From contig JAGBEG010000013.1 in the NCBI GenBank assembly GCA_017937095.1, positions 1-64,000 of the forward strand: 64,000 nucleotides of DNA. The letters are read 5' to 3'. A model generated the notes under the pieces. That model saw only the letters and a program-made list of their open reading frames with translations. It did not search any database and was not told the origin of the DNA. The position numbers and the translations under genes were made by a program. Positions 1 through 8,423 of the stretch are shown one piece after another. Position 1 is the stretch's first letter; each line of letters begins with the position of its first letter. The stretch comes from Roseburia sp. (GTDB lineage Bacteria; Bacillota; Clostridia; Lachnospirales; Lachnospiraceae).

Positions 1-405
1 CCCGAATCCTGTACCATATTCAATTCCTCCTGTGTGTGCAGGAGCACCTCACCGAAAACTCCTGCTTTTAGATTTTGAAATAAAAGCATGAATTTTCTGA
101 GTTGAAGCTACAGCATCCTGTGACACGGCAAGGAATACTGTTATAGAAATGTGTATTGGATAAGGAATCCATCCTTGTGAAATATAAGAAAAAATATGCT
201 TTGCGAAATTATAGCATACGTCAAACATCATTTCAACCTTAAATTCCTCACTTAAGCAGACTTTACGAAACGATCAAAAGCATCCTAAAAATTGATAGGT
301 TTCAGCGGAAAAATGACATGGTACAAGACCCGCAGCTATGTTAGGATAAACTCATCACAGATGCGCCATAACACCACGCGCATCCATAAAAGAGGAGGCT
401 TTCTC
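1..405. other. Intergenic stretch upstream of uidA, no gene seen
   Basis: I see no convincing gene here. A 60-codon open frame on the minus strand (49-231) has no ribosome site and no recognisable content. An in-frame ATG at 292 precedes the uidA start, but it lacks a Shine-Dalgarno sequence and adds 38 residues unlike any beta-glucuronidase N-terminus. The uidA promoter must lie in this stretch, but I could not find a confident -35/-10 pair. Confidence 0.5.
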
Positions 406-2226
406 ATGCTTTATCCACAGACTAACAAAGCAAGAAATATCATCGGTTTGAACGATCTCTGGAAATTCCGTCTTTTAAAACAGGAGTCGGATTTCACGCC
501 CGGGATGATTTTGGAGGATGATTTTGAATGGATCGCGGTTCCCGCGTCCTATAACGATCAGAAGGAAGATCCTGCCTACCGCAGATTTGCGGGGCTCTCC
601 GTCTATCAACGCGAGGTGACGCTTCCTGCCATTTTTTCCACAGAGCGCAGCGTGCTCCGCTTTGACGCCGTTGCAAACAGCGCCGTCATCTATTTAAACG
701 ACATCGAAATCGGCTCGCACAAGGGCGGCTATCTCCCGTTCGAAATCGAACTGAACCCTTACCTTGCCGCCGGAGAAACGGCGGTTCTCACCGTCTTGGT
801 CGACAACCGCGTGAACCGCTCCACACTGCCGGTCGGCAATGAAAAGGGAACCGCTTTCTTCGGATCGGACAACGCCGGGATTCCGAGTGTCGAGGCAGGC
901 AAGGACTATCAGGAAGCCATCAACCTGCCGAACTTCGATTTCTTTAACTATGCAGGAATCAACCGTCCGGTGCGCATCTATACCACGCCCAAAACGTATA
1001 TCAGGGACATTACGCTGGTTCCGGGACTTGACGCAGACGGCACGACGGGCATGCTGGATTACGAAATACGAATTTGTTCTGATTGCCCGGAATGCAGGAC
1101 TTCTGACATTCAGTTGGAAATCCGTGATGCTGCGGGCAGAATCGTCACGTCATCCTCCGGCGCAAAGGGTCGGATTACGATTGCAGATGCAACGCTCTGG
1201 GAGCCGTACCCCGGCACGCCTTATCTTTATACGGCATGTGTCTCCTTCGGATGCGATTACTACGAGCAGACCTTTGGCATCCGCACAGTCGAAGTGCGCG
1301 GTACGCAGTTTTTGATCAACGGAAAGCCGTTCTATTTCAAGGGCTTTGGAAAACACGAGGATTTCTTCATCCACGGAAGGGGGCTTGATTTGTGCCTCGA
1401 CGTGAAAGATATGGGACTGATTCACTGGCTGCACGCAAATTCTTTCCGTACAAGCCACTATCCTTATGCCGAAGAAATTTACGACCTGTGCGACCGCGAG
1501 GGCATTATCGTCATAGATGAAACTCCGGCAGTCGGCATCAACGCCGGGGGCGCGGTCGATCCTTACCGGACCTTCGACATCCGCTCGCACCACGAGGATG
1601 TCATTCGCGGCATGATCGACCGCGACAAGAATCACCCGTGCATCGTCATGTGGTCTATGGGAAACGAGCCGGACACCGAACACTTTCCGGAGTCCGCCTA
1701 TGATTACTGGCACTCGCTTTATGAGCTGGCGCACCGCTGTGATCCGCAGGACCGCCCCGTGACCTTTGTCTGCTGTCAGAATGACTATACAAGGGATATC
1801 GTCACACGCACAATGGACGTCGTATGTTTGAACCGCTACTACGGCTGGTATAACCTCTCCGGCGACCTCGATGCCGCAATGTATGCGCTTAATATGGAGC
1901 TTGATTTCTGGGAAGAGATCGGAAAACCTCTGATGTTCACAGAATACGGCGCTGACACCGTCGCAGGTATGCATGCCACCGTACCGGAAATGTTCTCGGA
2001 AGAATACCAGGCCGAGTTCCTGCTCGCCTACGGGAAAGCGTTCGATGCCCGCTCCTTTATCATCGGCGAACAGATGTGGAACTTTGCCGACTTCGGAACG
2101 ATTCAGGGACCAATGCGCGCCGACGGCAATAAGAAGGGACTCTTTACCAGAGACAGAAAGCCAAAGCTTTCGGCACACGCCATGCGCCACCGCTGGGAAG
2201 CAATTCCGAATTTTGATTACAAATAA
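406..2226 (+). CDS. uidA: Beta-glucuronidase, glycoside hydrolase family 2
   Basis: This enzyme hydrolyses beta-D-glucuronides, releasing glucuronic acid, probably in the cytoplasm because no signal peptide is present. The 606-aa product has the full GH2 layout: a sugar-binding beta-sandwich (about 20-190), an immunoglobulin-like domain (190-290) and a TIM barrel. By alignment with the E. coli enzyme the acid/base is Glu421 (in GNEPDTE) and the nucleophile is Glu513 (in FTEYG). The NKKG motif at 575-578 supplies the Asn and Lys that read the glucuronate carboxylate, which separates true glucuronidases from beta-galactosidases. The loop after DETPAVGIN is shorter than in E. coli, so it belongs to a mini- or no-loop gut type. 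The start at 406 follows AGAGGAGG. The gene stands alone and converges on nagA. Confidence 0.93.
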   Translation: MLYPQTNKARNIIGLNDLWKFRLLKQESDFTPGMILEDDFEWIAVPASYNDQKEDPAYRRFAGLSVYQREVTLPAIFSTERSVLRFDAVANSAVIYLNDIEIGSHKGGYLPFEIELNPYLAAGETAVLTVLVDNRVNRSTLPVGNEKGTAFFGSDNAGIPSVEAGKDYQEAINLPNFDFFNYAGINRPVRIYTTPKTYIRDITLVPGLDADGTTGMLDYEIRICSDCPECRTSDIQLEIRDAAGRIVTSSSGAKGRITIADATLWEPYPGTPYLYTACVSFGCDYYEQTFGIRTVEVRGTQFLINGKPFYFKGFGKHEDFFIHGRGLDLCLDVKDMGLIHWLHANSFRTSHYPYAEEIYDLCDREGIIVIDETPAVGINAGGAVDPYRTFDIRSHHEDVIRGMIDRDKNHPCIVMWSMGNEPDTEHFPESAYDYWHSLYELAHRCDPQDRPVTFVCCQNDYTRDIVTRTMDVVCLNRYYGWYNLSGDLDAAMYALNMELDFWEEIGKPLMFTEYGADTVAGMHATVPEMFSEEYQAEFLLAYGKAFDARSFIIGEQMWNFADFGTIQGPMRADGNKKGLFTRDRKPKLSAHAMRHRWEAIPNFDYK

Positions 2227-2238
2227 TCCCTGTGATTT

Positions 2239-2276
2239 AAAGGCAGCCGGATGGAAAATCCCTTCCGGCTGCCTTT
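2239..2276. terminator. Bidirectional terminator between uidA and nagA
   Basis: A perfect 13-bp inverted repeat (left arm 2239-2251, right arm 2264-2276) has A's on one flank and T's on the other. It sits 12 bp after the uidA stop and 69 bp past the nagA stop, so it can end transcription from both convergent genes. Confidence 0.8.
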
Positions 2277-2344
2277 CATTTTCGCTTGACGCTCTTATGC
2301 TTCTCCGCGGCAAGTTCTCTCTTTCGCCTGGCTAAGCGCTCCTG

Positions 2345-3589
2345 CTATGCTCTCCCTACAACCTCACCCCCGAGAATCACCGTTCTCACCGACAAATCTT
2401 CCTTCGAAAGAAGCACACAGTCACCGTATTTCCCTGCTTCAATGCTTCCGCATACATCGTCCACTCCGATTGACTTTGCCGGATTGTAGGTAGCGCAGCG
2501 CACCGCTGTTTCAAGCGGTATTCCCATCGACACCGCCGTGCGCATACAATCCATCTGGTTCGTCGCAGAACCTGCAATCGTGCCATCCTCCAGGGTTGCC
2601 AGATTTCCATGCACAGTGACCGGAAGTCCGCCGAGCGCATACGTTCCATCCTCCATCCCGGTCGCCATCATACTGTCGCTGATTAAGATCATCCTCTCTT
2701 TTCCAAACAGTTCAAACGCAACACGCACCGCAGACGGATCGATATGAATCCCGTCGCAGATAAGCTCCGGCATCACATGCTTTGCGTCGAATGCCGCGCC
2801 GAATACTCCCGGCGCACGGTGGGTAAACGGCGGCATCGCATTATAAAAATGCGTCACATGATCCGCGCCGAGCGCAAATGCTGCACGCGCCGTATCATAA
2901 TCACAGCAGGTATGCCCGATGGAGATATGAACCTTACCGGCAAGCTCCCGGATAAATGCTTCTGCTCCCGCGGTCTCCGGCGCAATCGTGATAAGACGCA
3001 CCAGACCGTGTGCAGCTTTCTGGAGGCGCTCAAACATCGCAGCGTCCGGCTTCTTAATATATGCAGGATTCTGCGCGCCCTTTTTCTCCATGGAGATAAA
3101 CGGTCCTTCCAGATGGATGCCGCAGAGCCTCGCCCCTGCCTTTTTGCCGCCGGACATGTCTCTGTCCGCCTGCGCTATCCTCTGTCCGTCTGCGTATTCC
3201 GCCGCATATGCGTACGCATTTTCACAAACCGCCGCAAGCGTCTCCTCCGGAAGCGTCATCGACGCCGGACAGATGGACGTAATTCCATTCTTTAACTCAT
3301 ATGCCCCGATTGCCGCAAGCGCCTCTTTTGTTCCGTCCGAGAAATCATAGCCCGCGCAGCCATGAAAATGCACATCCACAAGTCCCGGAATCAGATAATC
3401 CCCGGCAGCGTCAATCACCGTCTCCGCTGTATCAGAGCCCGCCGTTTTCCCGAAATCTGCTGCTTCCCCCGAATCTGCCGCTTCCCCGGCGTCCGCTGCT
3501 TTTTCCGTAAAATATCCGTTCTCGATACAGACTTCCTTTTTTACAAATCCCTCATCCAATGTAAATACAAGTGCATTCTTAATCCGCAT
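2345..3589 (-). CDS. nagA: N-acetylglucosamine-6-phosphate deacetylase
   Basis: NagA removes the acetyl group from GlcNAc-6-P to give glucosamine-6-P and acetate, feeding NagB. The 414-aa product shows the amidohydrolase motifs in order: HFHG, HLEGPF, a metal-binding GHT, the THFYNAM histidine and the catalytic Asp in ISDSMMATG. The start at 3589 is chosen because AAAGGCGGGG precedes it; a longer frame to 3628 lacks such a site. Odd feature: residues about 29-52 are a low-complexity Ala/Gly/Asp/Glu stretch with repeated EAADSG/EAADFG units between the first beta-strands, absent from typical NagA. A second small insertion rich in charged residues precedes HLEGPF. The gene lies 59 bp downstream of nagB on the same strand and is probably co-transcribed with it. 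Confidence 0.92.
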   Translation of the reverse strand: MRIKNALVFTLDEGFVKKEVCIENGYFTEKAADAGEAADSGEAADFGKTAGSDTAETVIDAAGDYLIPGLVDVHFHGCAGYDFSDGTKEALAAIGAYELKNGITSICPASMTLPEETLAAVCENAYAYAAEYADGQRIAQADRDMSGGKKAGARLCGIHLEGPFISMEKKGAQNPAYIKKPDAAMFERLQKAAHGLVRLITIAPETAGAEAFIRELAGKVHISIGHTCCDYDTARAAFALGADHVTHFYNAMPPFTHRAPGVFGAAFDAKHVMPELICDGIHIDPSAVRVAFELFGKERMILISDSMMATGMEDGTYALGGLPVTVHGNLATLEDGTIAGSATNQMDCMRTAVSMGIPLETAVRCATYNPAKSIGVDDVCGSIEAGKYGDCVLLSKEDLSVRTVILGGEVVGRA

Positions 3590-3648
3590 ATCATCCCCGC
3601 CTTTCTCTGCCTGACAGCGCTCTGTCAATTCTCATACCGCGCTCTGTA

Positions 3649-4380
3649 TCAAACCGGAGCTTTCGAAAATGCTTCCTCATCACAGACGACCGTGACGTCC
3701 GGATGCATCTGTAAAATGGATGCGGGAACCTCCGGCGTAACAGGACCCCAGAACGCCCGCGCTACGATATCCGCCTTACCCGCACCGTTTACGACCACCA
3801 GAATTTTCTTTGCCTGCATGATCGTGCGGATGCCCATCGTATAAGCCTGCGTCGGCACCTCGTCAATCGAATCGAAAAATCTTGCGTTTGCCTTGATCGT
3901 GCTTTCTGTCAGATCCACGCAGTGCGTCTCCTTTTCAAACGCCGCGCCCGGCTCATTAAATCCGATATGACCGTTGTTGCCGAGTCCTAAAAGCTGCAAG
4001 TCGATTCCCCCGAGCTCGCGGATCACACGCTCGTGTCCCGCGCATGCCGCCTCGGCGTCCGGATTCGTTCCGTCCGGGAGGAACGTCGCTTCCTTTCGGA
4101 TATTCACATGCGAGAACAAATTCTCATGCATGAAGTAATAATAGCTCTGCGGATCGGTATTTTTCAAGCCCCGGTATTCATCAAGATTTACCGTTGATAC
4201 TCTCGAAAAATCCAAATCGCCCTTATTATACCAGTCAATCAACTGCCTGTAAGTCCCAATCGGCGTAGACCCCGTCGCAAGCCCAAGCACACAGTCCGGC
4301 TTCATAATGATCTGCGCCGAGATAATATTTGCCGCCTTTCTGCTCATATCCTGATAATCTTTTGCTCTGATAATGTTCAT
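3649..4380 (-). CDS. nagB: Glucosamine-6-phosphate deaminase
   Basis: NagB converts glucosamine-6-P to fructose-6-P and ammonia, the last dedicated step of GlcNAc catabolism. The 243-aa product has the family motifs: the phosphate-binding GLATGSTP, the catalytic NLDEYRGL segment and GLGNNGHIGFNEPG. Length and layout match short NagB enzymes of Firmicutes, which lack the C-terminal extension of the E. coli allosteric form. The start at 4380 is preceded by ACAGGGGGAAC. It is the first gene of a nagB-nagA pair and is divergent from the lspA-like gene at 4576, so the nag promoter must lie within 4381-4575. I could not pick it with confidence. Confidence 0.94.
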   Translation of the reverse strand: MNIIRAKDYQDMSRKAANIISAQIIMKPDCVLGLATGSTPIGTYRQLIDWYNKGDLDFSRVSTVNLDEYRGLKNTDPQSYYYFMHENLFSHVNIRKEATFLPDGTNPDAEAACAGHERVIRELGGIDLQLLGLGNNGHIGFNEPGAAFEKETHCVDLTESTIKANARFFDSIDEVPTQAYTMGIRTIMQAKKILVVVNGAGKADIVARAFWGPVTPEVPASILQMHPDVTVVCDEEAFSKAPV

Positions 4381-4575
4381 ACTTCTGTTCCCCCTGTAAA
4401 ATAGTTATCATTCACACAGGTCATCCCTGCCTCTTCCTTGACTTTATCAGCACTTGCACGCTGATTCAAGCGTTCTGCCCAAGATGCACAAACAGGGATA
4501 AAAAAAGGCAAATTTCTTTTCATTTCGGCAGAATAAGGGTATAATAAAAAAAAGAAACGTACAGAAAGGATTCTT

Positions 4576-5028
4576 ATGATATATCTTCTTATTACAATTG
4601 GCGTATTTCTTACAGACCTTGCCATCAAGCACTTTGTCGACAGAAAATATGCGAGAAAAGTGCGCCATCCCCGCCTTGGAGGCAGGATTATCCTCGAAAA
4701 GTACTATAACAACGGCGCTGCGCTGAATCTGCTTGAAAAAAAGCCGGGGCTGATGCGCCTGCTGCACTCCGCCGCCATTGTGCTTGTCGGCGTCTTCTCC
4801 TATTTTCTGATGCGCGTGTCAGGGCGACCGCTCGAGAAGACAGGCGTTGCCCTGCTGCTCGGCGGAGGCTTAAGCAATCTGTACGACCGCTATACCAAGG
4901 GTCATGTCGTGGATTATTTCCACATCAATATCGGTCCAAAGCGGCTTCGCAGAATCATCTTTAACCTCTCGGATTTTTGTGTATTTATCGGCGCGCTGCT
5001 CGCAGTCGCCGGGTCAGAAACCGCATAG
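4576..5028 (+). CDS. lspA: Signal peptidase II (LspA) family protein
   Basis: LspA-family enzymes are membrane aspartyl peptidases that cut the signal peptide of prolipoproteins. This 150-aa protein has four hydrophobic segments. It carries the family landmarks NNGAALNLL, the first catalytic Asp in NLYDRYTKGHVVDYF, and the second in FNLSDFCVFIG. The spacing and the G(A/V)VDY motif fit well. It is slightly divergent from housekeeping LspA (SNLYDR for the usual GNLIDR), so it may be a paralogue rather than the sole lspA. A TATAAT box at 4538-4543 lies upstream, and AGAAAGGATT precedes the ATG. The PAP2 gene follows 64 bp downstream. Confidence 0.8.
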   Translation: MIYLLITIGVFLTDLAIKHFVDRKYARKVRHPRLGGRIILEKYYNNGAALNLLEKKPGLMRLLHSAAIVLVGVFSYFLMRVSGRPLEKTGVALLLGGGLSNLYDRYTKGHVVDYFHINIGPKRLRRIIFNLSDFCVFIGALLAVAGSETA

Positions 5029-5092
5029 CGGCACATATGGTAAGCTTATTTACGCCGCCTGATTTTATACCATGGCTTAAAGGAAATTGAAA

Positions 5093-5587
5093 ATGACCAA
5101 AAACGAATATATCAAAATCACTAACATCATCCGCAATCACCCGCGCCGCATCCGCCTGACACGCTTTTTGAACCGGCTGTTTACGGGATTTGTGTTCCTG
5201 TTTTATCCGGCGTTTTTGCTTTTTCTCTTTTTGGAGCACAATCCGTTTTTGGTGCGCGCCGTCATCGTTCCCGCAGTTACATTCCTTCTGGTCACAATTT
5301 TCCGGAAGATATTTAATGCCCCAAGGCCCTACGAACGGTTCGATCTGCCTCCGGCAATCGAAAAAGAGACCTCCGGCAAGTCCTTTCCGAGCCGACATGT
5401 CTTTTCCGTGTTCATCATTGCAATGACTGTGTTCTACTTAAATCCCGGGATGGGAATTGCGCTCTTTCTCATCGGAACTGCGCTCGGCGTTATCCGCGTC
5501 ATCGGCGGCGTACATGAACCGCGCGACGTCATCGCAGGCGCGCTTTTTGCGATCCTTTGCGGTTTCATCGGCTATTGGCTTATCTGA
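5093..5587 (+). CDS. PAP2-family membrane phosphatase
   Basis: This is a PAP2 (phosphatidic acid phosphatase type 2) family membrane enzyme of about 164 aa, acting on a lipid phosphate or diphosphate at the membrane. The three catalytic motifs are visible: KIFNAPRPY, the PSRH motif in SFPSRHVFS, and RVIGGVHEPRD, which carries the nucleophilic His and its partner Asp. Hydrophobic segments surround the motifs. ATG 5093 has AGGA eight bases upstream; an in-frame TTG at 5087 is a possible alternative. It follows the lspA-like gene on the same strand and may share its transcript. Substrate (undecaprenyl diphosphate or phosphatidyl glycerophosphate) cannot be told from sequence. Confidence 0.85.
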   Translation: MTKNEYIKITNIIRNHPRRIRLTRFLNRLFTGFVFLFYPAFLLFLFLEHNPFLVRAVIVPAVTFLLVTIFRKIFNAPRPYERFDLPPAIEKETSGKSFPSRHVFSVFIIAMTVFYLNPGMGIALFLIGTALGVIRVIGGVHEPRDVIAGALFAILCGFIGYWLI

Positions 5588-5607
5588 ACATAAAATCTGA
5601 ATGTAAA

Positions 5608-5650
5608 ATAAGAACCGGGGCTATCCTAAGCGATACGTCCCGGTTCTTAT
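5608..5650. terminator. Bidirectional terminator, PAP2 gene / response regulator
   Basis: A perfect 12-bp inverted repeat (5608-5619 and 5639-5650, ATAAGAACCGGG and its complement) lies between the convergent PAP2 and response-regulator genes. T-rich sequence follows on the plus side and A-rich sequence precedes it. Confidence 0.8.
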
Positions 5651-5653
5651 ATT

Positions 5654-6430
5654 TTATTTTCCAAGCACCTGATTGCGGTACTCATTGGCAGAAACCCCTT
5701 CCTGCTTTTTAAACACGCGGGAGAAATGGGCAAGGTCCAGAAAGCCGACCTGCTCGGAAATGTCCCCGATGCGCAGGGACGGATCTTTCAAGAGTTCCTT
5801 TGCATGTTCAATGCGTACATGGTTCAAAATATCCGAAAAACTCTGCTCCATGTGACGGTTCAATAGCTTGCTGAGATGCCACTGGCTCACATAGGTCTTC
5901 TCCGCGACCTCACCGAGCGTCAGCTTCTGCGTGTAGTTTTCCTCAATATAGGCAAGTGCATTCTTCACGATAAAGCTGCTCGATGCACTCTCCTTTTTGG
6001 CGCCGCTCTCGCTCTCCTCTGCGCGTTCTCCCGTCTCTTCCCCGGTAATGCCCTTCTTTTTCAGATTCGCGCACATCGTTTCAATTGCTTCTTCCAGTTC
6101 ATCCATATTGGAGGGCTTTAGCAGAAAACGCGTCACGCCAAGCCGGATCGCTTCCTTCGCATATTCAAAATCACGGTAGCCCGTCAGCACGCAGACCTCC
6201 AGATTCGGAAACTGGGAATTGATTGCGGCGATCATCGCAAGACCATCCATTTCCGGCATACAGATATCCATAAACACGATATCCGGCTGCTCCTTCTCGA
6301 TCAGCTTCTTCCCCTCAAGCCCGTCATGCGCGGTCGCTACGATTCTGCAGTTCCACTTTTCCCATGCGATACTCCGCGATAAGCCTTCCACGATAATCGG
6401 CTCATCATCCACAAGCATAACCTTGTACAT
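5654..6430 (-). CDS. AraC-type response regulator (YesN-like)
   Basis: This 258-aa protein is the transcription factor of a two-component system. Residues 1-125 form a receiver domain with the acidic pair at 8-9, the phosphoacceptor Asp55 (in FMDICMPEMDG) and the conserved Lys in FLLKPSN. A Glu/Ser-rich linker (about 128-152) leads to an AraC-type double helix-turn-helix (about 155-258) with the usual signature near the end (IGDISEQVGFLDLAHFSRVFKK region). It is the last gene of a transporter cluster, 58 bp after the second permease. Its likely partner is the sensor kinase at 9925-11781. I infer that it activates the solute-binding-protein promoter near 9880. Confidence 0.92.
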   Translation of the reverse strand: MYKVMLVDDEPIIVEGLSRSIAWEKWNCRIVATAHDGLEGKKLIEKEQPDIVFMDICMPEMDGLAMIAAINSQFPNLEVCVLTGYRDFEYAKEAIRLGVTRFLLKPSNMDELEEAIETMCANLKKKGITGEETGERAEESESGAKKESASSSFIVKNALAYIEENYTQKLTLGEVAEKTYVSQWHLSKLLNRHMEQSFSDILNHVRIEHAKELLKDPSLRIGDISEQVGFLDLAHFSRVFKKQEGVSANEYRNQVLGK

Positions 6431-6488
6431 AACGTCACCCCCACATTACAACACACTGCAAGTGTAAAACCCTCACTTTATGAAAAGT

Positions 6489-7358
6489 TTATCCTTTCAC
6501 GGCTCCCGCTGTCAATCCTTTGATGATATTTTTCTGCAGCAGCACATACACGATCATGACCGGAATGACAATAATCGTAACGGACGCTGCCATAAGTCCG
6601 AAATCCGTTCCGTACTGGGAACTGATCTCCTCAAGCAGAGTACAGACCGGGTAGTACTGCTTATGCCCTGCAATCATGATTTTCTGTACGAACAGGTCAT
6701 TGTACGACCACAGGAAGCTAAAAATCGCTACCGTTGCAAGCGACGGGCGGCAGAGCGGAACAATGATTCTGGCAAAAACCTGAAATACATTTGCCCCCTC
6801 CATGTAGGCAGCCTCCTCCATCTCAATCGGAATACTCTGCATAAATCCGGTCATTACAATTGTCGCAAAGCTCAGATTTCCTGCAATCTGCGGGAGGATG
6901 ACCGCAATCGGTTTCCCCAGAAATCCCCACTGGATGATCATCTTATAGACCGGGATAATCGTCGCAAACGCCGGGAACATCAGACTGGCTACAATAAGGC
7001 TTCGGATCAGTTCCTTTCCTTTGAACCGGTAACGCGTCAGACCAAAGGACATCAGGGAGGCAAGGATCATGACGCCAAGCGTGACACATCCCGATATAAG
7101 AAAACTGTTTTTGTATGCATTCAATACGTTCAGCTTTCCAAATGCGTTCTCATAGTTCATCATTGTAAATTCCTGCGGAAGTGAGAAAGAAGAACGCAGC
7201 ACCTCCGCAGACGGCTTAAAGGAATTGATGATAACCCATGCAAACGGGAAAATCGTAAGCACAGCCCAGAAAATCAGGATTATATAGACGACCGCCATAC
7301 CGACGCTTATTTTTTTTCTCTTCTTATGAGACTTTTCCATGTACAATGCTGTATCCAT
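6489..7358 (-). CDS. Sugar ABC transporter permease (MalG/CUT1 type)
   Basis: This 289-aa inner-membrane subunit has about six hydrophobic segments. It carries the EAA loop that contacts the ATPase (EEAAYMEGANVFQVFARIIVPL), typical of CUT1 oligosaccharide importers. The ATG at 7358 directly follows the stop of the upstream permease (7359-7361), with GGAGG inside that gene's end, so the two are translationally linked. It ends just before the response regulator. As usual for CUT1 systems in Firmicutes no ATPase gene is present, so a shared MsmX-type ATPase encoded elsewhere is expected. Substrate is unknown. Confidence 0.92.
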   Translation of the reverse strand: MDTALYMEKSHKKRKKISVGMAVVYIILIFWAVLTIFPFAWVIINSFKPSAEVLRSSFSLPQEFTMMNYENAFGKLNVLNAYKNSFLISGCVTLGVMILASLMSFGLTRYRFKGKELIRSLIVASLMFPAFATIIPVYKMIIQWGFLGKPIAVILPQIAGNLSFATIVMTGFMQSIPIEMEEAAYMEGANVFQVFARIIVPLCRPSLATVAIFSFLWSYNDLFVQKIMIAGHKQYYPVCTLLEEISSQYGTDFGLMAASVTIIVIPVMIVYVLLQKNIIKGLTAGAVKG

Positions 7359-8303
7359 CTATGCCGCCTCCTTCTTCATCGTTTTCGCTGCTTTCTCTCT
7401 TGCTTTTTTTGCTTTCCTTTCCGCCTTCTCTTCTTTGTCGGCGGTCAGCGCTCCTACGCCTTTCGATACAACGACGCCCAGTACGACAATCAACAGTGCC
7501 TGCGTGGAAGCATAATCATAGTTGTTCAAGCCGTATGCCGTCTGGTACATGTATGTTCCAAGAAAATGCGTCAGTCCCTGGGGCGCTCCGTTCGGCGCTA
7601 AGACCCACGGAAGATCGAATACCTTTAACGCGCCCGTGACCGCCAGTGTTACGGATGTAAAGAATACCGGCTTTAAACTGGGCAGGGTAATGTAAAATAC
7701 CTGTTTGAATTTGCTGCAGCCGTCAATCGATGCCGCTTCATATATATCATCAGGAATATCAGAAAGCCCCGTGAGCAGAATTACAAAATAGAATCCGATG
7801 TAACTCCACAATGTCGGAATGCAGATCATGATAAACGCCAGGTCCGGTCCAAGCCAGAGTACCGGTTCGTGGCCAAAACGCTCCAGAATCTGATTTAACA
7901 TACCGCCGTTATAGTTATAGAACAATTTAAATAACAGACCGATTGCTGTTGCTGAGATAACTACCGGAAAAAAATAAACGGTACGAAACAGTTGCTGAAA
8001 CTTCTTAACCTGCGATACCATGACTGCAAGGACAAATGCGATTCCCACCTCAAAAATAACTGTCAGTACCATCATCTTTAAGGTATTTACCAACGCTGAT
8101 CTCACATCCGGGTCCGTCAATAGTCTCTTGTAATTATCGATTCCAATAAATTTAAATTCCTGTCCCGGCATCTTTACTACAGACGCCATATCATAAAAAC
8201 TGTTCTTAATATTTTCAACAAACGGTATGTAAAGAAAGATCAGCAAAAACAGGAGACCCGGTACTAAAAACAGGAACAATGGCCATTTTTTCTTATATAA
8301 CAT
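7359..8303 (-). CDS. Sugar ABC transporter permease (MalF/CUT1 type)
   Basis: This is the MalF-like partner permease, 314 aa from the chosen start. It has a hydrophobic N-terminal segment, further membrane segments and the EAA motif (YEAASIDGCSKFKQVFYITLP). The C-terminal tail is strongly basic and alanine-rich (ADKEEKAERKAKKAREK), which is unusual in length. The start at 8303 has GAAAGGTGGAAG upstream; the longer frame to 8372 would run into the terminator-like hairpin. Its stop abuts the start of the MalG-like gene. The cluster order is kinase, binding protein, MalF, MalG, response regulator. Confidence 0.91.
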   Translation of the reverse strand: MLYKKKWPLFLFLVPGLLFLLIFLYIPFVENIKNSFYDMASVVKMPGQEFKFIGIDNYKRLLTDPDVRSALVNTLKMMVLTVIFEVGIAFVLAVMVSQVKKFQQLFRTVYFFPVVISATAIGLLFKLFYNYNGGMLNQILERFGHEPVLWLGPDLAFIMICIPTLWSYIGFYFVILLTGLSDIPDDIYEAASIDGCSKFKQVFYITLPSLKPVFFTSVTLAVTGALKVFDLPWVLAPNGAPQGLTHFLGTYMYQTAYGLNNYDYASTQALLIVVLGVVVSKGVGALTADKEEKAERKAKKAREKAAKTMKKEAA

Positions 8304-8370
8304 CTTTCTTCCACCTTTCTTTTTTCGCATAATACACTGCGAATTTATAAAACGAAATTTTCTATTGCAC

Positions 8371-8408
8371 AAAAAACGAAGGGGCCGACCCTGGGCATAG
8401 CCCCTCCG
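8371..8408 (-). terminator. Intercistronic terminator/attenuator after the binding-protein gene
   Basis: Read on the minus strand, a 9-bp GC-rich stem (8400-8408 with 8377-8385, one mismatch) is followed by a run of six T's (8371-8376). It lies 15 bp after the stop of the solute-binding protein and before the permeases. Partial readthrough here would give the usual excess of binding protein over permease. Confidence 0.7.
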
Positions 8409-8423
8409 CTTTTTGTTTCCGTA

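Noticed and set aside
1150-2313. 387-codon open frame opposite uidA
   Set aside because: It is a shadow of the GH2 gene on the other strand. It has no ribosome site, and its residues follow the complement of uidA codons.
4377-4628. 83-codon minus-strand frame between nagB and the lspA-like gene
   Set aside because: It covers the divergent promoter region and the lspA start, has no ribosome site and no family resemblance.
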